Below, piece by piece: positions 23,951 to 33,709 of a stretch of DNA of 64,000 nucleotides. Made by a program: the position numbers and the translations under genes. Below the pieces are notes generated by a model. That model made no database searches. It was not told the DNA's origin and saw only the letters and a program-made list of their open reading frames with translations. Position 1 is the first letter of the stretch; each line of letters opens with the position of its first letter. Source of the DNA: Alphaproteobacteria bacterium (GTDB lineage: Bacteria > Pseudomonadota > Alphaproteobacteria > Rhodobacterales > Rhodobacteraceae); the NCBI GenBank assembly GCA_009908505.1, contig JAAAPD010000030.1:1-64000 (forward strand), read 5' to 3'.

Positions 23951-26900
23951 ATGCAGGACGAGCAGGCAGAGACTTCAGGCGGGGCGCCCGAGCCGGACAG
24001 GACCCGGAACGCGGCGTCGCAACCGGGCGAAAGGCGGCGCTACTGGCGGCGGCGCCTGGTCCGGCGCGCCGTGCTGCTCGCGGTCCTTGCGCCGGTCGCC
24101 GCGGTGCTGCTCGTTGCGGTGATGATGATCGGCAGAGAAGTGGCCGCGCCCAGCTGGTTGACCGAAAGGGTCGAGGCCCGCGCCGAACAGGCGCTGGCCG
24201 GCGGCAGCCTGGACTTCGGCGAGATGACCCTGACGGTGGGCCGCGACCTGCACCCGCGCGTCGTGTTGCGCAATTCGGTCCTGCGCGATCGCGACGGGAT
24301 CCCGCTGGCGCGCGTGCCGCGCATCGAGGGCCTGGTTTCGCCGCGCGGCGTGCTTCAGGGCCGGTTGCTGGCGCAAGAGGTGGTCCTGTCGGGGGCGCAG
24401 GTGCAACTGCGCCGCGCCGCCGACGGGACGGTCGCCGTGGCCTTTGACACGGCCGCCGGCGAAGCCGGGCGCGCAGATACCTTTCTGGACCTGATCGACC
24501 AGCTGGACGCCATGTTCGCCCGCGGCGCGCTGGAGGCGCTGGAACAGGTGCGGGCGACGGGGCTGATCATCAACTATTCCGATGCGCGGGCGGGGCGCAA
24601 CTGGACGGTGGACAACGGCCGCATCACCCTGGACCTGCGCGACGCGGCGACCGTCCTGTCGGCCCATGTCGCGCTGCTGTCGGGGCGCGCCTATGTAAGC
24701 ACGGCGGAATTCACCTATCGCAGCCCGCGCGGCAGCGCCGAGGCGGAGTTCGGCGCCACCATCACCGAGATGGCGGCCGCAGACATCGCCAGCCAGTCAC
24801 CCTTGCTCAGTTGGCTGGGTGTTCTGGATGCGCCGATCTCGGGGGCGCTGCGGGGCGTGGTCGACGAGGCCGGCGCCCTGACCACGGCCAGCGCCACGTT
24901 GCAGATCGGCCAGGGGCGCCTGCAACCGACGGCCCAGACCCGGCCAATTCCCTTCGAGGGCGCCCGCACCTACCTGTCCTACGAGCCCGCCCAGGGCCGG
25001 CTTGGCTTCGACCTGATCGAGGTGGACAGCGACTGGGGATCGCTCAGCGGCACCGGCCACGCCTACTTGCGGGAATTCGACCAGGGCTGGCCCGGGGCGA
25101 TCCTGGGCCAGGTGCGGATCGGCGAGATGCGGATCAATCCAGCCGACCTTTACCCCGAGCCGCGCGAAATTGGCGCTGCCAGTGCGGATTTCCGCCTGCG
25201 GCTCGATCCGTTCACGCTGGACCTGGGCCAGGCGGTGTTGGAAAACGAGGGTGCGCCGCTTAGCCTGTCCGGCCGCGTGCGTGCCGCGCCCGAGGGCTGG
25301 GCCGTGGCCGTCGATGCCGCCGCCAAGCGTCTGGACACGCGCACCGCCTTCGCGCTCTGGCCCGAGGCCTTCAAGCCGCGCACGCGGGACTGGTTCGCGA
25401 ACAACCTGCTGAGCGGCACCCTGTCGGACCTGACCTATGTGCACCGCTCGGAGCCGGGACAGGCGCCGCGCACGGCGCTGAGTCTCGATTTCTCCGGGGC
25501 CGCGATACGGGCCTTGGGCGATTTGCCCACGATCGAGGCGGGGGCCGGGTCGCTGTCCGAGATCGACCGGCGCCTCGTCGTCACGCTCGACCGGGGGCAC
25601 ATGGCCGCCGCCCAGGGCGGCCGGCTGGACCTGGGGGGATCGGTCATGACGATCCCGCGCACCGGCCCCAACCCGCCGGCCCGCTTCGATCTGTCGATCG
25701 ACGGCACGATCACCGCCGCCATGTCGGTGCTGTCGGGGCCGCCCTTCAATGCCCTGGCCGGGTCGGATCTGCCGGTCACCCTGGCCGATGGTCGGGCCGG
25801 AATCGACCTGACGCTGGAGACGATCCTGAAAAAGGATGTCCCGCGCGCCGACCGCACTTGGCAGGCACAGGCGCGGCTGCGCGGCGTCCGGTCCGAGGTG
25901 CTGGTCCCGGACCGGGCCTTGTCGGCCTCGGCCCTGTCGGTGCAGGCCGATCCTGACAGCCTGACCATCAGCGGCGGCGTCGAGGTGGACGGCCTGCCGG
26001 TCCAGGCGGTCTATGCGCGCGCCCTGGGGCCGGGCTCCGAGGGGACCGGGCGCATCACTGCCGATGTCCCGCTTGGTCCGCGCTTCCTGCGGGTCTTCGA
26101 CATCGCCCTGCCGCCGGGCGCCGTGACGGGGGCGGGCACCGGGCAGCTGGCGCTCGACCTGTCGCAGGATGGCGGGCCGGGCTTCACGCTGGCCTCGGAC
26201 CTGGCGGGGCTGGGCCTGTCGCTGCCCGCGATCGGCTGGTCCAAGCCCGCCGGGGCGACCGGGCGGCTTGACCTGGGCGGCCAGTTGGGCGGCACCCCGC
26301 GTATCGACCGCATAACGCTGGAGGCGGCGGGGCTTTCGGCCGCGGGCGCGATCACGCTTGCCCCCGGCGGCGGGTTGGAGCGGGCCCGGTTCAACCAGGT
26401 CCGGATCGGCGAATGGTTCGATGCGCCTTTGACGCTCGTCGGACGCGGGGCCGGGCAATCCGCCGAGATCCGCATGAACGGCGGCACGCTGGACCTGCGC
26501 CGCGCCCGCTTCGGCGCGGGCCGCGGCGAGGCCGGGCCGATGACCATCGCGCTGGACCGGCTGCAGGTCAGCGAAGGGATCGCCCTGACCGGGTTTCGCG
26601 GTGACTTCACGGGCGCCGGCGGCCTGTCGGGCACCTTCACCGGTGCGGTCAACGGGGGCACGCCGGTGCGGGGTACGCTTGTGCCGATGAACGGGCGGTC
26701 GGCCGTGCGTCTGCGCAGCACCGATGCGGGTGGCGTGTTCCGCGATGCGGGGCTGCTGGGCAACGGGTTCGGGGGCGAGATGGATCTGACCCTGCGTCCG
26801 GCCGGGGCCGACGGGGCCTATCTCGGCCGCCTCGAGGCCCGCGACCTGCGGGTACGTGATGCGCCGGCGCTGGCCTCCTTGCTCGACGCCATCTCGGTGG

Positions 26901-27271
26901 TCGGCCTGCTGGCGCAGATGGGCGGTCAGGGGCTGCTCTTCAACGACGTGGAGGCGGAATTCACCCTGACGCCCGATCGGATCACGGTGCAAAGCGCCAG
27001 CGCGGTCGGGCCGGGCCTCGGCCTGTCGCTGGACGGGGTCTACGGGCTGGCCGCCCGGCGCATGGATTTCCAGGGCGTGATCTCGCCCTTTTATGCGCTC
27101 AACGGGATCGGGGCGTTCCTGACCCGGCCCGGCGAGGGGCTGATCGGGTTCAATTTCACCCTCCAGGGATCGGTTGACAGCCCGCGCGTTCTGGTCAATC
27201 CGCTATCGGCACTGACCCCCGGCATGTTCCGGGACATCTTCCGTCGCCCGCCGCCGCAACCAACGCAATAG
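23951..27271 (+). CDS. Large AsmA-like/DUF3971 envelope protein
   Basis: 1106 residues, the largest protein in the window. A basic cytoplasmic head (residues 1-38) is followed by a single membrane helix ([21 protein letters not shown], about 40-60). The remainder is a long run of beta strands rich in G and D, including DUF3971-type regions ([20 protein letters not shown]) and a C-terminal AsmA-like part ([20 protein letters not shown]). Proteins of this class (YhdP, TamB, AsmA) are thought to move phospholipids between membranes. The start at 23951 is the first ATG. queA begins eight bases after the stop. Confidence 0.82.
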   Translation: MQDEQAETSGGAPEPDRTRNAASQPGERRRYWRRRLVRRAVLLAVLAPVAAVLLVAVMMIGREVAAPSWLTERVEARAEQALAGGSLDFGEMTLTVGRDLHPRVVLRNSVLRDRDGIPLARVPRIEGLVSPRGVLQGRLLAQEVVLSGAQVQLRRAADGTVAVAFDTAAGEAGRADTFLDLIDQLDAMFARGALEALEQVRATGLIINYSDARAGRNWTVDNGRITLDLRDAATVLSAHVALLSGRAYVSTAEFTYRSPRGSAEAEFGATITEMAAADIASQSPLLSWLGVLDAPISGALRGVVDEAGALTTASATLQIGQGRLQPTAQTRPIPFEGARTYLSYEPAQGRLGFDLIEVDSDWGSLSGTGHAYLREFDQGWPGAILGQVRIGEMRINPADLYPEPREIGAASADFRLRLDPFTLDLGQAVLENEGAPLSLSGRVRAAPEGWAVAVDAAAKRLDTRTAFALWPEAFKPRTRDWFANNLLSGTLSDLTYVHRSEPGQAPRTALSLDFSGAAIRALGDLPTIEAGAGSLSEIDRRLVVTLDRGHMAAAQGGRLDLGGSVMTIPRTGPNPPARFDLSIDGTITAAMSVLSGPPFNALAGSDLPVTLADGRAGIDLTLETILKKDVPRADRTWQAQARLRGVRSEVLVPDRALSASALSVQADPDSLTISGGVEVDGLPVQAVYARALGPGSEGTGRITADVPLGPRFLRVFDIALPPGAVTGAGTGQLALDLSQDGGPGFTLASDLAGLGLSLPAIGWSKPAGATGRLDLGGQLGGTPRIDRITLEAAGLSAAGAITLAPGGGLERARFNQVRIGEWFDAPLTLVGRGAGQSAEIRMNGGTLDLRRARFGAGRGEAGPMTIALDRLQVSEGIALTGFRGDFTGAGGLSGTFTGAVNGGTPVRGTLVPMNGRSAVRLRSTDAGGVFRDAGLLGNGFGGEMDLTLRPAGADGAYLGRLEARDLRVRDAPALASLLDAISVVGLLAQMGGQGLLFNDVEAEFTLTPDRITVQSASAVGPGLGLSLDGVYGLAARRMDFQGVISPFYALNGIGAFLTRPGEGLIGFNFTLQGSVDSPRVLVNPLSALTPGMFRDIFRRPPPQPTQ

Positions 27272-27278
27272 CCGCCCC

Positions 27279-28322
27279 ATGAAACTTTCGGATTTCGATT
27301 TCGATCTGCCGGACGAGCTGATCGCCACCCGGCCCGCCCGCCCGCGCAGTTCCGCCCGCCTGCTGGTGGCCCGGGGCCCGTGCATCACCGACCGCCACGT
27401 GCGCGATCTGTGCGACGTGCTGCGCCCCGGCGACCGGCTGGTGCTGAACGACACCAAGGTGATCCCGGCGCGCCTGTTCGGCACCCGGACCCGTGGCGCG
27501 GCGCGGGCCCATATCGAGGTCACGCTGCTGGAACCGCGCGCCGATGGCACCTGGAGCGCGCTGGTCAAGCCGCTGCGCAAGCTCAAGGATGGCGAAGAGG
27601 TCGTGTTCTCGCGCGACCTTTCGGCCACGATGGAAGGACGCGAGGACGGGCAGGGGCGGTTGCGCTTCAACCTGGCGGGCGAGGATTTCGACGCCGCGCT
27701 CGAGGCTGCGGGCCAGATGCCGCTGCCGCCCTATATCGCCGCCAAGCGGCCCGCAGATGCCGCCGACAAGACCGACTACCAGACCATCTGGGCGAAAGAG
27801 ACAGGCGCCGTGGCAGCGCCCACCGCATCCTTGCATTTCGAGGATTGGCTGCAGGCCGACCTGGCCGCCATGGGTGTCGCGTTCACCCATGTCACGCTGC
27901 ATGTCGGCGCGGGCACCTTTCTGCCGGTCAAGGTCGATGACATCGCCGAGCACAAGATGCATGCCGAATGGGGCCGCGTCAGTCCGCAGGCCGCCGATGA
28001 GATCAACGCCACCCGCGCCGCCGGGGGCCGGATCATTCCGGTGGGTACGACCGCGCTGCGCCTGATCGAAAGCGCGGCGGGCGCGGGCGGCATCGCCCCC
28101 TGGGAGGGCAAGACCGACATCTTCATCACCCCCGGTTTCGACTTTCGTGTAACCGACGGCCTGATGACCAATTTCCACTTGCCCAAATCCACGCTGATGA
28201 TGCTGGTCAGCGCCCTGATGGGGGTTGGCCGGATCAGGGCCATCTACGATCACGCGGTGCAAAACCGCTATCGCTTCTTCAGTTACGGGGACAGTTCGAT
28301 CCTGTTTCCGCCCGGCGAATAG
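27279..28322 (+). CDS. queA: S-adenosylmethionine:tRNA ribosyltransferase-isomerase
   Basis: 347 residues, full length. It transfers and isomerises the ribosyl moiety of SAM onto preQ1-modified tRNA to make epoxyqueuosine. It opens [20 protein letters not shown], and contains [37 protein letters not shown] and [20 protein letters not shown], all typical of the family. It is probably co-transcribed with the AsmA-like gene (8-base gap). The other tRNA modification enzyme in this window is MiaA. Confidence 0.96.
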   Translation: MKLSDFDFDLPDELIATRPARPRSSARLLVARGPCITDRHVRDLCDVLRPGDRLVLNDTKVIPARLFGTRTRGAARAHIEVTLLEPRADGTWSALVKPLRKLKDGEEVVFSRDLSATMEGREDGQGRLRFNLAGEDFDAALEAAGQMPLPPYIAAKRPADAADKTDYQTIWAKETGAVAAPTASLHFEDWLQADLAAMGVAFTHVTLHVGAGTFLPVKVDDIAEHKMHAEWGRVSPQAADEINATRAAGGRIIPVGTTALRLIESAAGAGGIAPWEGKTDIFITPGFDFRVTDGLMTNFHLPKSTLMMLVSALMGVGRIRAIYDHAVQNRYRFFSYGDSSILFPPGE

Positions 28323-28444
28323 GCGCGGTCGAACCATCTGTTTTGCGGCGCGCAGGATTCCCGTTGAATCCCTTTGTCGCTGGCGTGATATGGCGGGACG
28401 CGAACGACACCGACTCGCCCCCGAGTCCCCCCTAGGATGACCAC

Positions 28445-29719
28445 ATGATACCGGTTCTGCGCAATTCCTGGCCCCTGTTCCTGGGCATGTTCATGTTGAT
28501 GATGGGCAACGGCCTGCAATCGACCCTGCTGGGTGTGCGCGGCGGGTTGGAGAATTTCTCGACCTTCCAGATGTCCATCGTCATGTCGGGCTATTTCGCG
28601 GGGTTCCTGCTGGGGTCGCGGATCACTCCCGAACTGATCCGGCGCGTGGGCCATGTGCGGGTCTTCGCCGCGCTCGGCTCGGCCGTGTCGGCGGTGCTGA
28701 TCCTCTATCCCGTGCTGGTCGATGTCTGGGCCTGGTCCATCGGGCGTGTGGTGATCGGCCTGTGCATCTCGGGCGTCTACATCACCGCCGAAAGCTGGCT
28801 GAACCATTCGGCCACGAACGAGACCCGCGGTCAGGCCCTGTCGGTCTACATGATCGTCCAGATGGGCGGCATCATCCTGGCGCAATACGTGCTGACCCTG
28901 GGCGATGCGTCGGGCTATGTGCTGTTCATCATCCCGTCGGTGCTGGTGTCGCTGGCCTTCGCGCCGATCCTGCTGTCGGTCTCGCCGACCCCGGCGACCG
29001 AGACCACGAAACGCATGCCCCTGCGCAATCTGGTCGAGGCCTCGCCGCTGGCCGCCGTGGGCATGTTCCTGCTGGGCGGGGTCTTTGCCGCGCAATTCGG
29101 CATGGTCGCGGTCTACGGCTCCGAGGCGGGGCTGTCCGTCGGGCAGATTTCTCTGCTGGTCTCGGTGATCTTCACAGCCTCGCTGGTGGCGCAATTCCCC
29201 ATCGGCTGGCTGTCGGATCGCATGGACCGGCGCATCCTGATCGTCGGGGCCGCGGCGATTGGCGGGGCAGGCGGCCTCATCGCCGCGCTTCTGGGAAACA
29301 GTTTCATCCTGCTGCTGGTCGGGGCGGCCATGGTCGGGGGCATGTCCAACCCGCTCTATGCGCTGCTGATCGCCTATGCCAACGATTTCCTGGAACATGA
29401 CGACATGCCGGCGGCCTCGGCCGGGTTCATCTTCATCAACGGGGTCGGGGCAATCCTGGGCCCGATCGTCATGGGCTATGCCATGGGTCAGTTGGGCGTC
29501 TATGCCTTCTGGCTGTTGGTGGCGATGCTGTTGCTGGGGCTGGCGGCCTATGGCCTCGTGCGGATGATCCAGCGTCCCACGGACGCCGATTTCAGCGTCG
29601 AGGACATGACCTCTTATGCGCCGCTCTCGCCGACTGGGTCGCCGGTTGCGGTCGAGGCGGCGCAGGAACTCTACATCGAAACTGAGTTGGAAGAGCAACA
29701 GTCCGATGACCATGCGTGA
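28445..29719 (+). CDS. Major facilitator superfamily transporter (YcaD-like)
   Basis: 424 residues with about twelve predicted membrane helices. The N-half has MLMMGNGLQSTLLGVRGGLE and YFAGFLLGSRITPELIRRVGHVR, with a MFS loop 2-3-type motif. The C-half has a second loop in QFPIGWLSDRMDRRILI. It ends in an acidic cytoplasmic tail (about 30 residues, many E and D). It resembles the YcaD/UMF-like subfamily of putative effluxers; no substrate can be assigned. Its ATG at 28445 follows a 122-base gap after queA. Confidence 0.88.
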   Translation: MIPVLRNSWPLFLGMFMLMMGNGLQSTLLGVRGGLENFSTFQMSIVMSGYFAGFLLGSRITPELIRRVGHVRVFAALGSAVSAVLILYPVLVDVWAWSIGRVVIGLCISGVYITAESWLNHSATNETRGQALSVYMIVQMGGIILAQYVLTLGDASGYVLFIIPSVLVSLAFAPILLSVSPTPATETTKRMPLRNLVEASPLAAVGMFLLGGVFAAQFGMVAVYGSEAGLSVGQISLLVSVIFTASLVAQFPIGWLSDRMDRRILIVGAAAIGGAGGLIAALLGNSFILLLVGAAMVGGMSNPLYALLIAYANDFLEHDDMPAASAGFIFINGVGAILGPIVMGYAMGQLGVYAFWLLVAMLLLGLAAYGLVRMIQRPTDADFSVEDMTSYAPLSPTGSPVAVEAAQELYIETELEEQQSDDHA

Positions 29720-29797
29720 AACCGGTCGTTGCAAGGCCTTTGTCGTTCTGCGACGCTTTTGTGACAGGCAGGGACAGGTGGGATGAAAGGACAGGCC

Positions 29798-30388
29798 ATG
29801 ATCACCCCCGAGCAGATCGTCAGCTTCTGGCTGGACGAGGTGGGTCCAAAGGGCTGGTATTCCGTCGACGAGACGGTCGATACAGAGATACGCAAACGGT
29901 TCGGGGCGATTTGGCATGAGGCGCGCGAAGGCGCCTGTGGCCTGTGGCTGACCAACGCGGTCGGCACGCTGGGCTACATCATCCTGACCGATCAGTTTCC
30001 GCGGAACATGTTTCGTGACGATCCGCGCGCCTTCGACACCGATCGGTCGGCGCGCGCGGCCAGCAAGGTCGCCATCGACCGTGGCTGGGATACGCGCATC
30101 GCGGAGCCGGCGCGGCAGTTCTTCTACCTGCCGCTGGTGCATTCCGAGAACCTTTGCGACCAGGAACGCTGCGTGCGCCTGATGGCGGCCCGGATGCCGG
30201 AAACCGGGGCCGAAAACCTGCGCCATGCAAGGGCGCATCGCCTCGTGATCCGCGAATTCGGGCGTTTCCCCTATCGCAATTCCGCACTGGGCCGCGAAAC
30301 CAGCGAGGCCGAGGCGGCCTGGATGAAGGACGGCGGCTACATGACGGCCCTTGCCGCCGTGGACGCCGTGGAGCCATCCCCGGCCTAG
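29798..30388 (+). CDS. DUF924 family protein
   Basis: 196 residues. It begins MITPEQIVSFWLDEVGPKGW and contains LWLTNAVGTLGYIILTDQFPRNMFR and DTRIAEPARQFFYLPLVHSE, conserved in DUF924. The family is an all-alpha, TPR-like fold with no assigned activity. The ATG at 29798 is preferred over one at 29783 because AAAGGA lies six bases before it. The gene lies between a transporter and a diguanylate cyclase with no evident link. Confidence 0.87.
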   Translation: MITPEQIVSFWLDEVGPKGWYSVDETVDTEIRKRFGAIWHEAREGACGLWLTNAVGTLGYIILTDQFPRNMFRDDPRAFDTDRSARAASKVAIDRGWDTRIAEPARQFFYLPLVHSENLCDQERCVRLMAARMPETGAENLRHARAHRLVIREFGRFPYRNSALGRETSEAEAAWMKDGGYMTALAAVDAVEPSPA

Positions 30389-30562
30389 GGCCAGGGCGGC
30401 CGCCCCGTCGGGATTTGTGGCAAAAGCGATCAATTCGGGCCTTGGCGATTAAGCCGGTCGAAACCGGTCGTGCCTAGCCTGTGGTGGTATTGGCAATGGT
30501 CCCGGGGTCGCGTCACCGTGAAGCATGAACTGGTCAACCGGTCCGAAAGACTGGATCACTGG

Positions 30563-32053
30563 ATGGTGGAACCTGATGGCGGGACAGGTGCCACCGGCGA
30601 ACTGGCCCTGGCCGAGCAGATCATGAACATCATGGAGCAGGGCATCCTGGTCTGGACGGCAGACGGGGTCTGCGAATTGCACAATACCCGCATCTTCGAC
30701 GTTCTGGAATTGAGGGGCGATGACCTTACCATCGGTACCACGCGCGCCGAATTCCGCGACCGCGCCGTGGCCCGGGGCGAGATGTCGGCCGAGGATCGCG
30801 AGGTCTCGGCGGCGCATATCAAGGCTCACCAGCCCTATTCCTTCGACCGGCACCTGCCATCGGGCAGGGTGGTCCTGACCAATGCGCGCCCGGCGCGCGG
30901 GGGCGGCTATGTCGTGACCTTCACCGACGTCACGCGCGAACGCACCGCGGCCCGGGAACTGACCCGCGCCAAGCGCGAGGCCGAGGCGGCCCAGAAAAAA
31001 TCGCAGGAGGTGCTGGACCAGGAACGCGCCCGCCAGGTCCTGGCACGGCAGCTTTCCGAACTCGACGAATGGTTGCAGTCCTGCAAGTCCCTCGATGAGC
31101 TCTATAAGATCGTCACCCGCTTCATGGAGCGGTTGTTGCCCGGCTCCCAGGGCGAGCTGTATCTTTATTCGAATTCCCGCGACGGGCTGGTTGGTACCTG
31201 CAATTGGAACACGACCGATCTGCATCACCATATCGCCGCAGACAGCTGCTGGTCGCTCCGGCGGGGCCGCGCCTATGAATTTAGCGCCGAGGGCCTGTGT
31301 TTCCTGTGCGATCACGTGGCCGACCACGGCCACGAGGTCGCGGTGACAGAATACCTGTGCGTGCCCATCGTCGCCCATGGCGACACGGTGGGATTGCTGC
31401 ACATTCGCTTCGGGTCGGGGCCGGGCACAGCGGCCGACCTGACGACGCATGGCGACCTGGCCTTGCGCTGCGCCGAACATATCGCCATGGCCATCGCCAA
31501 TGTGAAGCTGCGGGACGAATTGCACGACCAGTCCATCCGCGACCCTCTGACCGGCCTCTACAACCGGCGCTATCTCATGGAGGCCCTTCGCCGCGAAATC
31601 GGCTTCGCCGATGGGGGCGGGGCGGGGTTCGGCCTGATTTCCCTGGATGCGGACAAGTTCAAGTCGTTCAACGACAATCACGGCCACGATGCCGGCGTCA
31701 TGGTGTTGCGGGGGATCTGCGAACAGCTGTTCACAACCTTCGACCCGTCGGCCATCTGTTGCCGAATGGGGGGCGAGGAATTCGCCGTCTGCCTTCCGGG
31801 CAAGGATCTCGACCAGGCAGAGGCCGCTGCCGAGGCCATGCGCCAGAACATCGCCGTGCTTCAGATCCGCACGGCCTACACGACGCTGCCCAAGGTCACG
31901 GTTTCGGCCGGCGTGGCGGCTTATGCCGGCGGGTTCGGTGCCTCGCCCAACAGCCTTCTCAAATGCGCCGACGACGCGCTCTATCGCGCTAAAGACGGGG
32001 GGCGCAACCGGGTCTACCGTGCCGAATGCGGCGCGCCTGACCCTCAGGGCTAG
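30563..32053 (+). CDS. PAS-GAF-GGDEF diguanylate cyclase
   Basis: About 496 residues. A PAS-7-type sensor (about 16-125: IMNIMEQGILVWTADG, VVTFTDVTRERTAA), a coiled-coil linker, a GAF domain (about 175-300) and a GGDEF domain (about 325-485: RDPLTGLYNRRYLM, LDADKFKSFNDNHGHDAG, with GGEEF at 403-407) follow in order. It makes cyclic di-GMP. The residues at the usual I-site are not RxxD, so product inhibition is likely absent. The start is not settled: GTG at 30470 or 30518 would add 31 or 15 residues of doubtful coding sequence. No EAL domain is present. Confidence 0.87.
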   Translation: MVEPDGGTGATGELALAEQIMNIMEQGILVWTADGVCELHNTRIFDVLELRGDDLTIGTTRAEFRDRAVARGEMSAEDREVSAAHIKAHQPYSFDRHLPSGRVVLTNARPARGGGYVVTFTDVTRERTAARELTRAKREAEAAQKKSQEVLDQERARQVLARQLSELDEWLQSCKSLDELYKIVTRFMERLLPGSQGELYLYSNSRDGLVGTCNWNTTDLHHHIAADSCWSLRRGRAYEFSAEGLCFLCDHVADHGHEVAVTEYLCVPIVAHGDTVGLLHIRFGSGPGTAADLTTHGDLALRCAEHIAMAIANVKLRDELHDQSIRDPLTGLYNRRYLMEALRREIGFADGGGAGFGLISLDADKFKSFNDNHGHDAGVMVLRGICEQLFTTFDPSAICCRMGGEEFAVCLPGKDLDQAEAAAEAMRQNIAVLQIRTAYTTLPKVTVSAGVAAYAGGFGASPNSLLKCADDALYRAKDGGRNRVYRAECGAPDPQG

Positions 32054-32119
32054 GCCGGGCGGCCCCGGCGGCAACTGCATAGCCGCCATGAAATTGCACC
32101 ACTGGATGCGTCCGGCGAT

Positions 32120-32139
32120 TTAGTTTAAGGGTAAACTAA
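32120..32139. promoter_or_regulatory. Operator-like palindrome ahead of lpdA
   Basis: TTAGTTTA and TAAACTAA form a perfect 8-base inverted repeat around AGGG, 22 bases before the lpdA ATG. It is AT-rich in a GC-rich context. It could be a transcription-factor site controlling lpdA, or a weak hairpin in the leader. I cannot assign it to a known regulator. Confidence 0.5.
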
Positions 32140-32161
32140 TTCTGGATGAGGAGGCGCATCA

Positions 32162-33568
32162 ATGGCAGCTCGCAACTTCGACATGGTCGTTATCGGGGCC
32201 GGACCGGGGGGCTACGTGGCCGCGATCCGCGGGGCCCAGCTGGGGCTATCCGTGGCGATCGTGGAACGTGAACACTTGGGCGGCATCTGCCTGAATTGGG
32301 GCTGCATCCCCACCAAGGCCATGCTGCGCTCGGCCGAGGTCTTTCACCTGATGGAGCGGGCCAAGGATTTCGGGCTGAGCGCCGACAAGATCGACTATGA
32401 CCTCGACGCGGTGATCAAACGGTCGCGCGACGTGGCCGGCCAGCTGACCAGTGGTATTGGCCACCTGATGAAAAAGAACAAGGTGACGGTCGTGATGGGC
32501 GAGGCGACGATCCCCGCAAAGGGCAAGGTGTCCGTCAAGACCGACAAGGGCACGGAAGAGCTGACCGCCAAGAACATCGTTTTGGCCACCGGGGCGCGGG
32601 CCCGCGAATTGCCGGGGCTGGAGGCTGATGGCGACCTGGTCTGGACCTACAAGCACGCCCTGCAACCCAAGCGCATGCCCAAGAAACTGCTGGTTATCGG
32701 CTCGGGCGCGATCGGAATCGAATTCGCCAGTTTCTACAATACGCTGGGCGCGGAGACGACGGTGGTCGAGGTGATGGACCGCGTGCTGCCGGTCGAGGAT
32801 GAAGAGATTTCTGCCTTTGCCAAGAAGCAGTTCGAGAAACAGGGCATGACCATCATGCAGAAGGCCATGGTCAAGCAGCTGGACCGCGCGTCTTCGAAAT
32901 CGGGGGGCAAGGTTACCGCCCATATCGAGACCGGCGGCAAGGTAGAAAAGCATGAAGTCGACACGGTGATTTCGGCCGTCGGCATCGTCGGCAATGTCGA
33001 AGGGCTGGGCCTTGAGGAGCTGGGCGTCAAGATCGACCGGACCCATGTCGAGACGGATGAGTACTGCCGCACCGGGGTCGAGGGCGTCTATGCCATCGGC
33101 GATATCGCGGGCGCGCCATGGTTGGCACACAAGGCCAGCCACGAGGGCGTCATGGTCGCCGACCTGATCGGCGGCAAGCATGCCCATCCGGTCAAGCCCG
33201 AAAGCATCGCCGGTTGCACCTATTGCCACCCGCAGGTCGCCAGCGTCGGCCTGACCGAGGCCCAGGCCAAGGAACAGGGCTACAAGATCAAGGTCGGCCG
33301 CTTCCCCTTCATCGGCAACGGCAAGGCCATTGCCCTGGGCGAACCTGAGGGGTTGGTCAAGACGGTCTTCGATGAAAAGACCGGCGAGCTTCTGGGCGCG
33401 CACATGGTCGGGGCCGAGGTGACGGAATTGATCCAGGGCTACGTGGTGGGCCGCCAGTTGGAGACCACCGAGGAAGACCTGATGAACACGGTCTTCCCGC
33501 ATCCGACCCTGTCCGAGATGATGCATGAAAGCGTCCTAGACGCCTTCGACCGCGTGATTCACATGTAG
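32162..33568 (+). CDS. lpdA: Dihydrolipoyl dehydrogenase (E3)
   Basis: 468 residues. E3 reoxidises the lipoyl groups of 2-oxoacid dehydrogenase and glycine cleavage complexes. The FAD motif is VVIGAGPGGYVAAIRGAQLG, and the redox disulfide is Cys43/Cys48 in GGICLNWGCIPTKAML. The NAD motif is LLVIGSGAIGIEFASFY, and the His-Glu dyad is near the C-terminus (HPTLSEMMHE). RBS GAGGAGG precedes the ATG. No other 2-oxoacid dehydrogenase genes are in the window, so it is a lone lpd locus. A palindrome lies just upstream. Confidence 0.97.
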   Translation: MAARNFDMVVIGAGPGGYVAAIRGAQLGLSVAIVEREHLGGICLNWGCIPTKAMLRSAEVFHLMERAKDFGLSADKIDYDLDAVIKRSRDVAGQLTSGIGHLMKKNKVTVVMGEATIPAKGKVSVKTDKGTEELTAKNIVLATGARARELPGLEADGDLVWTYKHALQPKRMPKKLLVIGSGAIGIEFASFYNTLGAETTVVEVMDRVLPVEDEEISAFAKKQFEKQGMTIMQKAMVKQLDRASSKSGGKVTAHIETGGKVEKHEVDTVISAVGIVGNVEGLGLEELGVKIDRTHVETDEYCRTGVEGVYAIGDIAGAPWLAHKASHEGVMVADLIGGKHAHPVKPESIAGCTYCHPQVASVGLTEAQAKEQGYKIKVGRFPFIGNGKAIALGEPEGLVKTVFDEKTGELLGAHMVGAEVTELIQGYVVGRQLETTEEDLMNTVFPHPTLSEMMHESVLDAFDRVIHM

Positions 33569-33663
33569 GCCGAAATCCGCAGGGTTTCGGCCACCGCGGG
33601 AAAGCGATTGGCAGCGCCAATTGCGGCCGCGCCCCGGTGATCTGCCGGCAGAACAACGAAAAT

Positions 33664-33690
33664 GGGCGGCCCCGCAACAGGCCGCCCTTT
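33664..33690. terminator. Intrinsic terminator between lpdA and the vWA gene
   Basis: GGGCGGCC paired with GGCCGCCC around an 8-base loop is followed by TTTCGATTT on the plus strand. On the minus strand it is followed by ATTTTCG. It lies between convergent genes and can stop transcription from both sides. Confidence 0.75.
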
Positions 33691-33709
33691 CGATTTCATC
33701 CCGGTCCGA

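Noticed and set aside
33568-33592. Hairpin GGCCGAAA/TTTCGGCC right after the lpdA stop
   Set aside because: It has no T-run after it, so it is not called a terminator; the better one is at 33664-33690.
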